Shown here in pieces: positions 7,437 through 17,401 of a stretch of DNA of 64,000 bases (within the stretch, counting starts at the first letter, position 1; every line of letters begins with the position of its first letter). A program made the translations under genes and the position numbers. The stretch covers positions 42,024 to 106,023 of the forward strand of contig JAKIVA010000001.1 of assembly GCA_021647265.1 (NCBI GenBank), written 5' to 3'. Source of the stretch: Lutibacter sp. (GTDB taxonomy: Bacteria > Bacteroidota > Bacteroidia > Flavobacteriales > Flavobacteriaceae). Below the pieces are notes generated by a model. That model was not told where the DNA came from. It ran no database searches and worked only from the letters and a program-made list of their open reading frames with translations.

Positions 7437-9344
7437 ATGCAAAAATTAGTAGTTCGTTTTTTATTTTTATTTACAACCTTAGGAGGCGTATTTGCTCAAA
7501 ATGTAATGACTCCTGAAATATTAGTTCAACTAAATAAAGTTCATGGGAAAGGGGTTACCAAAGATGGTAACAATTTAATTTACAGCGTTTCAAAATATAA
7601 TATTGAAACAAATACCAAATCAACAAAAACATACATTGTCCCAATTTCTGGAGGTAAAGCTCAAATAATTAATGATTACACTTCTTTACTGAAAGACAAA
7701 AGTATCTCTCCCAATGGGAAATATAAAATAACAACTTCTGATGTAAAATTAGAAAAAATTACAGGGCAAGATTATTATCCTGAATTAAAAAAATCTAACG
7801 TAAAAATTATTAAATCTTTAAATTACCGACATTGGGATACTTGGGAAGATGGCGCTTTTAGTCATGTTATGTATTCTTCTACTCAAAATAAAAATGAGCC
7901 AATTGATATTATGAAAGGAGAACCTTTTGACTGCCCTCAAAAACCCTTTGGAGGTTCAGAAGATTATACTTGGAGTCCTGATAGTAAAAACATATTATAC
8001 GTAACCAAAAAATTAAGCGGAACTTCTTATGCAACAAGTACAAACACCGATATTTACAAGTATAACCTAATTTCTAAAAAAACAATAAATTTAACTGCTG
8101 AAAATAAAGGATACGATACAAATCCTGCATTCTCTTCAAAAGGACAATTGGCTTGGCTGCAAATGAAACGTGACGGTTATGAATCTGATAAAAATGACAT
8201 TGTTGTCAAAATAAATGGTAAAACAATAAACCTAACAGCAAATTGGGATGGTACAGTTAACAGTTTCAAATGGCAAAATAAAGGAGACAAAATTTACTTT
8301 ATAGCTCCTACTTTAGGGACAGTACAATTATTCGAAATTAACGTTCCTTCTTCTGAAAAAAACGTTAAAAACCCTAAACAAATTACCAATGGACAGTTTG
8401 ATGTAAGTGGAATAATAGGGCAATCAAAAAACACAATGATTGTTAGTAGAAGGGATATGAATCACGCATCTGAGTTATATACTGTTAATTTATCAACGGG
8501 TAAAATGAATCAATTAACTCATGAAAATGATGCTATTTATAACAATCTTAAGTTAGGCAAGGTAGAAAAAAGAATGGTTAAAACAACCGATGGTAAAGAC
8601 ATGCTTTCTTGGGTTATTTATCCTCCAGACTTTGATTCTTCAAAAAAATACCCAACGTTATTATACTGCCAAGGTGGCCCTCAAGGAGCTTTAAGTCAGT
8701 TTTATTCTTTTAGATGGAATTTCCAATTAATGGCTGCTAATGGTTATATTATTATTGCTCCAAACAGAAGGGGAATGCCAGGGTATGGCGTTGAATGGAA
8801 TGAACAAATTAGCAAAGATTATGGAGGGCAAAATATGCAAGATTATTTAGTTGCCATTGATGATATTTCAAAAGAATCGTATGTTGACACCAATCGTTTA
8901 GGAGCTATAGGTGCTAGTTATGGAGGTTATTCTGTATTTTATTTAGCTGCAATTCACGAAGGGAGATTTAAAACTTTTATTTCTCATGATGGTATTTTTG
9001 ACTGGAGAAGCATGTATGGTACAACAGAAGAATTGTTTTTTGTGAATTGGGATTTAGGAGGCCCTTATTGGGATAAAAACAATGCTGCTGCACAAAAGTC
9101 ATATACTGAGTTTAATCCTGTAGAAAAGGTTGGAAAATGGAACACTCCAATTATGATTATTCAAGGAGGAATAGATTACAGAGTTCCTATAGGACAAGGG
9201 TTAGCTGCTTTTCAAGCTGCGCAATTACAAGGTATTAAAAGTAAATTACTATTTTTTCCTAATGAAAATCACTGGGTATTAGACAATCAAAACAGTTTAA
9301 TTTGGCAACGAGAATTTTATAAATGGTTAAAAGAAACCTTGTAA
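7437..9344 (+). CDS. Secreted S9 family serine peptidase (prolyl oligopeptidase/DPP-like)
   Basis: The product is 635 aa with a signal peptide ending at VFAQ (residues 1-21). It has a beta-propeller-like region (to about 370) and a C-terminal alpha/beta-hydrolase domain. The catalytic triad is visible: Ser494 in GASYGGYS, Asp580 in GGIDYRVP and His612 in ENHW. Peptidases of this group remove dipeptides or cut short peptides in the periplasm. It lies alone between the nuclease gene and the convergent DUF5689 operon. A repeat element with terminal inverted repeats follows and could end transcription from both sides. Confidence 0.93.
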   Translation: MQKLVVRFLFLFTTLGGVFAQNVMTPEILVQLNKVHGKGVTKDGNNLIYSVSKYNIETNTKSTKTYIVPISGGKAQIINDYTSLLKDKSISPNGKYKITTSDVKLEKITGQDYYPELKKSNVKIIKSLNYRHWDTWEDGAFSHVMYSSTQNKNEPIDIMKGEPFDCPQKPFGGSEDYTWSPDSKNILYVTKKLSGTSYATSTNTDIYKYNLISKKTINLTAENKGYDTNPAFSSKGQLAWLQMKRDGYESDKNDIVVKINGKTINLTANWDGTVNSFKWQNKGDKIYFIAPTLGTVQLFEINVPSSEKNVKNPKQITNGQFDVSGIIGQSKNTMIVSRRDMNHASELYTVNLSTGKMNQLTHENDAIYNNLKLGKVEKRMVKTTDGKDMLSWVIYPPDFDSSKKYPTLLYCQGGPQGALSQFYSFRWNFQLMAANGYIIIAPNRRGMPGYGVEWNEQISKDYGGQNMQDYLVAIDDISKESYVDTNRLGAIGASYGGYSVFYLAAIHEGRFKTFISHDGIFDWRSMYGTTEELFFVNWDLGGPYWDKNNAAAQKSYTEFNPVEKVGKWNTPIMIIQGGIDYRVPIGQGLAAFQAAQLQGIKSKLLFFPNENHWVLDNQNSLIWQREFYKWLKETL

Positions 9345-9359
9345 CTTTAATAATATTTT

Positions 9360-9514
9360 AAACGAGGCTGTCTAATAAGTGTAACTTACGTCAACCTGAA
9401 CCCGTTTCAGGTTCTCATAATGATTGATAATAAGTATGATGAGATTCTAAATAAACCTGCCGGTCAGGCAGGTTCAGAATGACAAATTTTGTGACTTTTT
9501 AGACAGTCTCGTTT
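9360..9514. repeat. 155-bp element with 20-bp terminal inverted repeats (GAGGCTGTCTAA type)
   Basis: The ends 9360-9379 and 9495-9514 are inverted repeats matching at 18 of 20 bases. Inside are two perfect small hairpins: arms 393-400/406-413 and arms 454-461/467-474 (offsets from 9000), each with a 5-base loop. The element sits between convergent genes. It shares its ends and an internal GATTCT...AGAATGACA layout with the element at 60330-60471. It could act as a bidirectional terminator or a small non-autonomous mobile element. No ORF is present. Confidence 0.75.
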
Positions 9515-9524
9515 TTTATAAAGC

Positions 9525-11591
9525 CTACCTTTCTCTTGGGTTAAAATTTATTGGTGCATTCTGAGGTGTATTTGGATTTGTAATTAAACTATTAGATGCA
9601 TTTGAATAAATAGTCCACTCACTTATTGTAAAAACCGAGTTTGGTTCAATTATTTCTATATTTCTAACAGCCCTACCATCTAAATATTCCCAGTTAGTAC
9701 CATTACCATCTTCACCTATAACACCAAAAATATCTACTGTGCTTCCTGTATTGTCTATTAATTCATATACATCATCACCATTCCCTGAAATATACGATGA
9801 TTGTATATCTGAAATATCATTAAAAATAGCTTCATAACCTGTATTAGCAATAATAACAAACTTTCCAGCTTGTACAGAAACAGCATCTAATTCAACAGAA
9901 GACCCTGAAATTGTTGTTGAACCATTAACATATTTATTCAACTTCCACCCTGTTAAATTTATTTCTGAATCTCCCGCATTATATAATTCAACAAAACGCG
10001 ATGAAACACTGTTTTTTGGATCTGCAACTTCCGTGATTATTATTTTGGGGATAATTAATGGACAAACTTCAAAAGTTTCATTAAACTGAACATCATTTAA
10101 AGTTCTTATTTCTAAATTATTACTTAAAACCCCGGTTATTTTACCATGCCCTTCAGGAAACAACTCATTAGCAAAAGTAGCATTGCCATTAGTAAAAACA
10201 GAAAGCTTTGTGGTTTCCCCACAAGTTTCGAGTGTTCTTGTAGCATTATTATTACCTGTGAAATACGTAAATGATTTTCCCAATTCATTTTCTACTAGTT
10301 GAACATTTAATACTGTTACCAATGTGTTTTCGTAACTAGGGTTTAAAACCTCTGCTATTAAAATTTCTTTTGGGATTATTTCAAAATTTTCGCCACTATT
10401 GTATATAAAATTCCCTATTTCTTCAGCATCAATTTTTGTGATTTTGTTTCCACTAGGATATCCTATTGTTAAAACCCCAATATTTGTTGACATATATAGT
10501 TTGTCTAATTTTATAAAAACCTTGTCACCAACATTGTATTGTTCAAAAACGGCATCGCTTTCAATCAAAATTTGTATTCCTGTGGTTGGGCTTTCAATTT
10601 TATCTTGTATTACTAATCTTTCCTTAAAATTGCTATTTTCATCACTTGAAACAACATACCCCTCAATTATATAATTATTATTTATACCAAATTCAACCAT
10701 AGTTCCCTCGTATAAATTTCTAATTTCAGAAAGAGTAATATTGGGTGTAAATACATTAGAGTAATCACAACGCTCTTCTGTAAATTCTACATCATCTTCA
10801 TCTCTTAAATACAGTTGGAAATCATCATAAAAATTACCTAAAACAGCTACTACGCTACCTCTTCCCTCGGGTAATAATTTATTTTTAAAGCTCGAAAAAC
10901 CACTGTTTCTAATAGGTACTTCATCAACTAAATTACAATTATCATTGAAACTTTCTAGCACTCTGTTTACAGTTTCAGTATTTTCAACATTGGCATATGA
11001 CAATCCTAAATCATTAGATTTAAATTGCACATTTTCAATTTCAATTAACATTTCCAACATATCTTTACTTAGTGCTGAGATTGTTACTTTTTTTGGGATT
11101 ATTTGTGCAACTTCACACGAACGAAAAATATGGTTTTTTACTTCAAAAGAAGATATGCGAGCCAATTCACCTCCAACTGCTTGTCCTATTTGTACACTTC
11201 CAAAACTGTAACCTACTGCCAATCCTTTTAATTTGACATAAATTTTGCGCCCAATATCATATTTGGTATATAAATCTGTTGCATCAATTGAAATTTTAAT
11301 TGCCGAAGTTGGATTTTCGGGTTTATCTTGAATTGATAGTGTTTTGTAGATGTTTCCCGATTTATCACTAGAAACTACATACCCTTCAATAACAACATCT
11401 GTATCAATAACTGTTGCACTACCATATGTATACATTTCTTTTACCTGTTGAAGTGTATTAGTTACAGTAATATTTGGTTCAGAACAGCCAATTGTTGGTA
11501 TTGAAAAATCTTGATCTTTCACACAATTTGTAAATAGGTTTACTAACAGTAATAACCCTATTATTTTTTGTTGGTTTTTATAAATTTTCAT
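9525..11591 (-). CDS. Lipoprotein with two DUF5689 domains and a C-terminal lamin-tail domain
   Basis: The 688-aa product has a lipoprotein signal (LFTNC, lipid-bearing Cys23). Two similar blocks follow, each with the pattern VIEGYVVSSD, an SIQDKPENPT or VIQDKIESPT stretch, then V.IKL (about 40-275 and 285-510). This is the DUF5689 pattern and reads like an OB fold. The last third (about 515-650) has IIITEVADP...RFVELYNAG...INLTGWKL, a lamin-tail domain. The gene begins 10 bp after the TonB receptor stop, so they form an operon, and the protein is probably surface-exposed. Lamin-tail and OB-like modules often accompany extracellular nucleases, so binding of nucleic acid is a reasonable inference but not shown. 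Confidence 0.85.
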   Translation of the reverse strand: MKIYKNQQKIIGLLLLVNLFTNCVKDQDFSIPTIGCSEPNITVTNTLQQVKEMYTYGSATVIDTDVVIEGYVVSSDKSGNIYKTLSIQDKPENPTSAIKISIDATDLYTKYDIGRKIYVKLKGLAVGYSFGSVQIGQAVGGELARISSFEVKNHIFRSCEVAQIIPKKVTISALSKDMLEMLIEIENVQFKSNDLGLSYANVENTETVNRVLESFNDNCNLVDEVPIRNSGFSSFKNKLLPEGRGSVVAVLGNFYDDFQLYLRDEDDVEFTEERCDYSNVFTPNITLSEIRNLYEGTMVEFGINNNYIIEGYVVSSDENSNFKERLVIQDKIESPTTGIQILIESDAVFEQYNVGDKVFIKLDKLYMSTNIGVLTIGYPSGNKITKIDAEEIGNFIYNSGENFEIIPKEILIAEVLNPSYENTLVTVLNVQLVENELGKSFTYFTGNNNATRTLETCGETTKLSVFTNGNATFANELFPEGHGKITGVLSNNLEIRTLNDVQFNETFEVCPLIIPKIIITEVADPKNSVSSRFVELYNAGDSEINLTGWKLNKYVNGSTTISGSSVELDAVSVQAGKFVIIANTGYEAIFNDISDIQSSYISGNGDDVYELIDNTGSTVDIFGVIGEDGNGTNWEYLDGRAVRNIEIIEPNSVFTISEWTIYSNASNSLITNPNTPQNAPINFNPRER

Positions 11592-11601
11592 AGCTTAATT
11601 T

Positions 11602-14361
11602 TTAAAATCTCATATATAAATTTAAATAATATGATGTGTTGTTTCCATACCAATATTTGGGTCCGAAAATTGGTTTATCTAATTGTTTATCTTGTTTTAA
11701 CTCAGGGTAATTTGCATTTCTAGATTGTTCAAAGCCTCCTGTTTTAAAAAGTTCACCTAACACATTGTTAACACTTAGAAAAAATCCGACATAATTATGA
11801 TTAACTAACCATGATTTACCCCCTACAATATTCACTAAAAAGGCAGCATCAAATTTTTCCTGATTTAATAATGAATTTACTTGTTCTTGAGTAACTTGAA
11901 CTCCTGTTTCATCATCAACAAACGGAATACCATCTGAATCTGTATAAAAATTATTGGTTCGTAATAGTGGGGATATGTCTAAATAATTATTTGATAATAA
12001 GTTTGCATTTACCTGAAACCACCAAAAACTTGGATCTCTATATTCAAATCCTAACGAATATGCTCGTTGAGGCGTCCCAGAAATACGATAATTTTTTAAA
12101 TAGGAGGTTCCAAAATTACTATCTTCATCGGTAAAGCTTTCCGATTGTATATACAGTTTTGGATTGTTATCATACGTAAATTGCCCAAAAGAACCTGCTA
12201 ATAATAATTTTATTTCTGGCGTAACTTGGTATTCAAAACTTAACTCAGCTCCTATATTTTTTTTAGCAACACCTGTCATAATTTCATTTACAAAATCAGC
12301 CTGACTCCCTAACAATCCTTCGGCAAAAAAGAAAGATGTTTCAATAGCATCATTAAATTTTGTGTAATATGCCGTTAATCTCGTTTGAACTTTTGGTAAT
12401 CTTAAAATATAACTTAAATCTCCTGTTGTAATTTTTTCACTAAATAGATCTGGTACAATATTATTATTTACCCTTGAGTTTGAAAAAGTAGTTTTAATTG
12501 TTGGAGCAGTTGAAATATATGCTCCATTTACAGTTAATAAATGGCGCCCTGTAAATTTATAGGTTATTCCTCCTTTGATACTAAAATCTAAAAAAAATTG
12601 TTTCTCACTTTTTCCAAAAGAATTGTTTGAATATGTTCCATTTTGATACAATCCTTCACGCTGATAGCTTGTATTTTTTAAATTGACACCTACAAAATAA
12701 TCTAATTTTCTTTTATTAATTTGTAGCTGTGCAAAAAAACTTGCTATTGATGCATTTACCTTATAATTATATTGAAATTTTTCATTAACACTTACTATTT
12801 TATTTGGGTTGTTTAAATCGTTTTGTTGCGCATCACCTTCTGCATATTGATCTAGATCTACAAAGCCATCTCCACCTAGCAAATCAAGCATATTTGCATA
12901 ATTGTTAGAAGTTAAATTTTTATACGTTAACCCTACATTTAAGTTTATATTATTCGTTATAATTGTATTATAGGTTGTATTAAATGTAACTTGAACATCA
13001 TCAACTCTATCTTCGTATAAATAGTACAATGAATTTCCCTGAATTGTGTTTATTTCGTACAACTCATCCCAATTTAATTGCCCATTATTTAAAAATTCTT
13101 GTTCAGCTAAATATGCATTTGCATAATCCAAATTATCATTGTAGCGCAAATAACTACTAGGTAATTTTTTCCAATAAGTTGGATCGGGGTTTGGCGCATT
13201 AAAATAGCCTAGTCTACTATTTCCAATATGTCCAAATTGATATGACAGCGTAGTTTTTAGTAAACTATTTTTAGTTGTATAATAATGACTTAACATTAGA
13301 ACTGGTTCAACAATTTCTTTAATACGTGAGTTTCTGCTATCTCCTTCTTGATTGCCCCAATATGAATTGTATCTATACCCTTTTAAATCATAAACTTCTT
13401 GTGTATTTGGAGATGATTTCCCTCTTCTATTTGGTGCTACAAAAGCCGTTAAATTTAAACTGTGTTTACTATTTAGTTTTTTCTCTACCGCTAAAAAGGT
13501 TGCCCAAGCATTGTACGATGTTCCTTCAAAATATCCTTCATTAGCAATTCTACGAGAAGTTGAAACAACAAAAGCCCAATTATTTTTAGTTAAACCCGTT
13601 GCATATGTTGCCATTAATCTACTGGTGTAACTTTTATTGGTTGAAGACAACGAAATTTTTGATACCTTTTGATAATCAGAAGCCCTTGTGCTAAAATTAG
13701 TAGTTCCTAATATCCCTCCAAAAGTAATTGATGAAGCTGCAATTCCGTTTGTAAATTCCTGATTCCTAAACGCATCATTTAAACCTCCCCAGTTACTCCA
13801 CTGAGGTCTTCCATCATATAATTTATTCATTTCAATACCATTAATTAAAATAGTTCCATAACTAGAGTCATAACCTCGAACTTTAAACCACGTTTGACTA
13901 AAATTATACGCTGCTGCCTTTAAATAATTATCTTTCGAAGACTGAAACAAACCCGCTATATATTCTGAACTACGCTCTCCATCATCCAATAAATCATCAT
14001 CAGATAAAGATATGGCAATTGTTTCTTGAGGTTCAAAAATTGCTTTATACAAAAAAACAACACCTATGTTGTAAATTTTATCTTCAACAGCATTAACATT
14101 AATTGGTATATTTTGTGTTTCAAAACCTTTAAAAATTAATTGTAAAACAATATTTTTTTTAGGAATATTCTCAATACTAAACTCACCTTTAAAATTAGTT
14201 TTTGTAAAAATAGATGTGTCTTTAATTTTAACCGTTACTCCTTTTAAAACTCTTTCTGAAGTTGCGTCAATAACCTTTCCTTTAAGTGTAGTTACTGTTT
14301 GTGAAGTTGCGTTTACGGCACAGCACAGCCATACAATAGTAGCAATAAGTAATATTTTCAT
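11602..14361 (-). CDS. TonB-dependent outer-membrane receptor with carboxypeptidase-regulatory N-terminal domain
   Basis: The product is 919 aa. A signal peptide (to about residue 21) is followed by a carboxypeptidase-regulatory-like domain (about 22-92), then a plug domain containing FKVRGYDSSYGTILINGIEMN (about 155-180). The remainder is a long beta-barrel ending in the terminal aromatic YMRF. It should import a substrate across the outer membrane using TonB energy. The partner lipoprotein is DUF5689 rather than SusD, so the cargo is not obviously a glycan. A divergent secreted nuclease/phosphatase gene lies 130 bp upstream and suggests nucleic-acid or organophosphate substrates. Confidence 0.92.
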   Translation of the reverse strand: MKILLIATIVWLCCAVNATSQTVTTLKGKVIDATSERVLKGVTVKIKDTSIFTKTNFKGEFSIENIPKKNIVLQLIFKGFETQNIPINVNAVEDKIYNIGVVFLYKAIFEPQETIAISLSDDDLLDDGERSSEYIAGLFQSSKDNYLKAAAYNFSQTWFKVRGYDSSYGTILINGIEMNKLYDGRPQWSNWGGLNDAFRNQEFTNGIAASSITFGGILGTTNFSTRASDYQKVSKISLSSTNKSYTSRLMATYATGLTKNNWAFVVSTSRRIANEGYFEGTSYNAWATFLAVEKKLNSKHSLNLTAFVAPNRRGKSSPNTQEVYDLKGYRYNSYWGNQEGDSRNSRIKEIVEPVLMLSHYYTTKNSLLKTTLSYQFGHIGNSRLGYFNAPNPDPTYWKKLPSSYLRYNDNLDYANAYLAEQEFLNNGQLNWDELYEINTIQGNSLYYLYEDRVDDVQVTFNTTYNTIITNNINLNVGLTYKNLTSNNYANMLDLLGGDGFVDLDQYAEGDAQQNDLNNPNKIVSVNEKFQYNYKVNASIASFFAQLQINKRKLDYFVGVNLKNTSYQREGLYQNGTYSNNSFGKSEKQFFLDFSIKGGITYKFTGRHLLTVNGAYISTAPTIKTTFSNSRVNNNIVPDLFSEKITTGDLSYILRLPKVQTRLTAYYTKFNDAIETSFFFAEGLLGSQADFVNEIMTGVAKKNIGAELSFEYQVTPEIKLLLAGSFGQFTYDNNPKLYIQSESFTDEDSNFGTSYLKNYRISGTPQRAYSLGFEYRDPSFWWFQVNANLLSNNYLDISPLLRTNNFYTDSDGIPFVDDETGVQVTQEQVNSLLNQEKFDAAFLVNIVGGKSWLVNHNYVGFFLSVNNVLGELFKTGGFEQSRNANYPELKQDKQLDKPIFGPKYWYGNNTSYYLNLYMRF

Positions 14362-14460
14362 TAGCTTTTTTTTTAAAAGTACTCATTTTTATGATACTAA
14401 TAAAATTCTATAACCAAAAATATTATACTATTACTTTTATTATGACTCAAACTTTGTTAG

Positions 14461-14468
14461 TATCTTTG
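14461..14468 (+). promoter_or_regulatory. TAnnTTTG promoter element before the secreted nuclease gene
   Basis: TATCTTTG ends 23 bp before the ATG at 14492, in the divergent spacer shared with the TonB receptor operon. Confidence 0.5.
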
Positions 14469-14491
14469 CACCTTTAAATATTCAAATACCT

Positions 14492-15535
14492 ATGAAACGT
14501 TTTTCTTTAATATTCACTTTTTTTCTTATAACATCATACACAACTTTCAGTCAGGAAAACTACCAGATTAAAACTATTGCCTTTTATAATTTAGAAAATT
14601 TATTTGATACTATTAATGATCCTGCTAAAAATGATGAAGCAAGTCCTATTATGGAAATTAAAGGGAACAGAAGTAAAATTTATAAGGAAAAACTAAATAA
14701 TATGGCTAAAGTTCTTTCTAAAATAGGTGTAAAAGAAGCTAAAAAAAGTCCTGTTATTATTGGAGTTGCAGAGATTGAAAATCACAAAGTATTGGAAGAT
14801 TTAATAAATACTAGTTATTTGAAAGATAAGAATTATAGTATTATTCAATATGATTCTCCTGATTTAAGAGGGATTGATGTTGCTTTATTATACCAAGAAA
14901 AATATTTTAAACCTACCTCTCATGAAACCTTTGAATTAAAATTGTGGGATGAAAATGGTATGCGAATTTACACAAGAGATCAATTATTAGTATCGGGATA
15001 TTTGGATGATGAGTTAATTCATATTATTGTAAATCACTGGCCTTCAAGAAGAGGTGGTGAGAAAAAAAGTAGATCTAAGAGGGAAAAAGCAGCCTATTTA
15101 AATACACAAATAATTGAGAAAATTAAATTAAAAGATCCAAACCCTAAAATAATTATAATGGGTGATTTAAATGATGACCCTACAAATGCAAGCTTAAAAA
15201 AAGTGCTAAAAACAAAAGCTATAAAAGCAAATGTAAAAGAAGGTGATATTTACAACCCTATGGAAGACATGTTTAGACGAGGTCAAAATACGTTGGTTTA
15301 TAGAGATAATATCAATTTATTTGACCAAATAATGGTTAGCTCAGCGTTGTTAACTACTAAAAAAGATTATTCCTCTTATAAATTTTACAAAGCCCGTGTT
15401 TTTAAACCTCAATATTTAACTACCCAAACTGGAAAATACAAAGGGTATCCATACAGAAGTTTTGCCGGCAGTAATTTTATTGGAGGTTATAGTGACCATT
15501 ATCCTGTATATATTTATTTGATTAAAGAAAACTAG
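14492..15535 (+). CDS. Secreted endonuclease/exonuclease/phosphatase (EEP) family hydrolase
   Basis: The 347-aa product begins with a signal peptide (MKRFSLIFTFFLITSYTTFSQ). It then carries the complete EEP set: FYNLENLFDT, GVAEIENHKVLEDL, GIDVALLYQ, NHWPSRRGGE, IIMGDLNDDP and GGYSDHYPVYIYL. The predicted place of action is the periplasm or cell surface. It is a clear paralogue of the hydrolase at 6325 but is longer in the GDLNDDP-to-YNPMEDM region. It is divergent from the TonB receptor/DUF5689 operon, which fits a digest-and-import unit for DNA, RNA or other phosphodiesters. The exact substrate cannot be told. Confidence 0.88.
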   Translation: MKRFSLIFTFFLITSYTTFSQENYQIKTIAFYNLENLFDTINDPAKNDEASPIMEIKGNRSKIYKEKLNNMAKVLSKIGVKEAKKSPVIIGVAEIENHKVLEDLINTSYLKDKNYSIIQYDSPDLRGIDVALLYQEKYFKPTSHETFELKLWDENGMRIYTRDQLLVSGYLDDELIHIIVNHWPSRRGGEKKSRSKREKAAYLNTQIIEKIKLKDPNPKIIIMGDLNDDPTNASLKKVLKTKAIKANVKEGDIYNPMEDMFRRGQNTLVYRDNINLFDQIMVSSALLTTKKDYSSYKFYKARVFKPQYLTTQTGKYKGYPYRSFAGSNFIGGYSDHYPVYIYLIKEN

Positions 15536-15540
15536 TTTCA

Positions 15541-15660
15541 ATCAATCAAAATATTTTCGTCATTCCTTACTTGATATGGAATCCGTTTGTTTAATGAGAT
15601 GTTGAATCAAACCTATCAGCAGTAAGCTAGTTCAGCATGAAATGTACTTAATTACGACAT
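15541..15660. repeat. Degenerate intergenic repeat between convergent genes
   Basis: This spacer holds CGTCATTCC...GGAATCC and a GTTCAGCATGA segment. These resemble decayed pieces of the GTCATTCC/TTCAGAATGACA repeats seen elsewhere in the window (9360-9514, 34070-34138). No ORF or clean hairpin remains. Confidence 0.35.
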
Positions 15661-15668
15661 ACAAATTT

Positions 15669-17366
15669 CTACTCTTCCTTTAAATCTTTTAGTAGTAATT
15701 GTAATGAAGTATTTCCATTCCATTGATTTTCATCAATATTAAAAACCGCTTTAAAAGGCTTTCCGTTTTTTATTAACGAATGTTTATTTCCCATATTAAA
15801 ACCTATGGCATTAAACGTTTTTTGGTTTGAACCTTCAAAAATATTTAATTTTAAATGGGTTTCATCTGAGCCTACTTTTTTACCATAACCATTATCGCGT
15901 AACCCACTAGCTAAAAAAACAGGTTTCATATTTTGAGGGCCAAAAGGTTCAAGTTGTTTTAAAATTCGATAAAATTTAGGAGTTACATCCAATAAGCTTA
16001 TTTCGGTATCAATTGAAATTTCTGGAGTTCTTAAAGCAGAAGGTAGTGTGTTTTTTACAACCGCTTCAAACTTCATTTTAAATTTTTGATAATTTTTTTC
16101 TTCCAATGTAAGTCCAGCTGCATATTTATGCCCTCCAAACTGCTCAATAAATTCAGCGCATTGTGCTAGTGCATCATAAACATCAAATCCCTTAACTGAA
16201 CGAGCTGAAGCAGCTAATTTGTCTCCACTTTTTGTAAAAACCAATGTTGGGCGGTAATATGTTTCAATCAATCTAGAAGCTACAATACCTATTACTCCTT
16301 TATGCCAGTTTTTAGCGTATACAACTGTTGAATAATTCTGTTGTTCATTATTATCTTGTATTTGTTGTAATGCTTCTATTGTTATTGCTTTATCGAGTTC
16401 CTTTCTATGATTATTATTCTTTTCAATTTCAGAAGCAAATTTTATTGCAGTATCTAAATCCATTTCCGTTAATAATTCTACTGCATAATTTCCGTGTTTT
16501 ATACGCCCGGCAGCATTAATTCTTGGAGCAATAATAAAAACAACATCTGTAATTGTAAATTGTTTCTTTTTTACCTGTTGAAGCAATGCCTTTATTCCTG
16601 TTCTTGGATTTTGATTGATAACTTGCAATCCGAAATATGCCAAAATTCTATTTTCCCCTATTATTGGAACAATATCAGCTGCAATGGCGGTAGCCACCAA
16701 GTCTAAATATTCAACCAAATCATCTATTGTTTGATTTCTTTTTTCTGAAAGAGCTTGAATTAATTTAAATCCAACACCACAACCACACAGATCTTTAAAT
16801 GGGTATTCACAATCTGAGCGTTTTGGATCTAAAACAGCAACAGCATCTGGAATTTTATTCCCAGGCCGATGATGGTCACAAATAATAAAATCAATTCCTT
16901 TTTCTTTGGCGTAAGTAACTTTATCTATTGCTTTTATACCGCAATCTAGCGCAATTATTAAAGAAATTGCATTGTCTTCAGCAAAATCAATTCCTTTAAA
17001 TGAAATACCATAGCCTTCATCGTATCTATCTGGAATATAGGTAGCAATATTAGGGTGAATTGTTTTTAAATAAGAAGATAACAGTGAAACGGCTGTTGTA
17101 CCATCAACATCGTAATCGCCATAAACTAGAATATTTTCACCTTTTAGTATCGCTTTTTCAATACGAGCAACTGCCAAATCCATATCTTTCATCAAATATG
17201 GATTGTGTAAATCACTTAAATTGGGGCGAAAAAAGGCTTTGGCTTGATTGTAGTTTTCCAAGCCTCGTTGTACAAGCAATTTAGCCAATGTATTATCTAT
17301 TGATAATTCTTGTGCCAGTTTTGATATAATTTGAGGGTTTGGATTTGGTTTTAATTTCCAACGCAT
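15669..17366 (-). CDS. recJ: Single-stranded-DNA-specific exonuclease RecJ
   Basis: The 565-aa product has the DHH phosphoesterase motifs VYGDYDVDGTTAVSLL (near residue 80) and CDHHRPG (near residue 165). It also has a DHHA1-type part with a conserved EQFGGHKYAAGL segment, and a C-terminal OB-like region. RecJ is a Mn2+/Mg2+-dependent 5'-3' exonuclease on single-stranded DNA, acting in recombination and mismatch or base-excision repair. Length and motifs are normal. The OsmC gene lies upstream on the same strand, 35 bp away. Confidence 0.95.
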   Translation of the reverse strand: MRWKLKPNPNPQIISKLAQELSIDNTLAKLLVQRGLENYNQAKAFFRPNLSDLHNPYLMKDMDLAVARIEKAILKGENILVYGDYDVDGTTAVSLLSSYLKTIHPNIATYIPDRYDEGYGISFKGIDFAEDNAISLIIALDCGIKAIDKVTYAKEKGIDFIICDHHRPGNKIPDAVAVLDPKRSDCEYPFKDLCGCGVGFKLIQALSEKRNQTIDDLVEYLDLVATAIAADIVPIIGENRILAYFGLQVINQNPRTGIKALLQQVKKKQFTITDVVFIIAPRINAAGRIKHGNYAVELLTEMDLDTAIKFASEIEKNNNHRKELDKAITIEALQQIQDNNEQQNYSTVVYAKNWHKGVIGIVASRLIETYYRPTLVFTKSGDKLAASARSVKGFDVYDALAQCAEFIEQFGGHKYAAGLTLEEKNYQKFKMKFEAVVKNTLPSALRTPEISIDTEISLLDVTPKFYRILKQLEPFGPQNMKPVFLASGLRDNGYGKKVGSDETHLKLNIFEGSNQKTFNAIGFNMGNKHSLIKNGKPFKAVFNIDENQWNGNTSLQLLLKDLKEE

Positions 17367-17401
17367 AGCAGTGCTTTTCCCTCAAAAGTAATCAAATTAT
17401 T

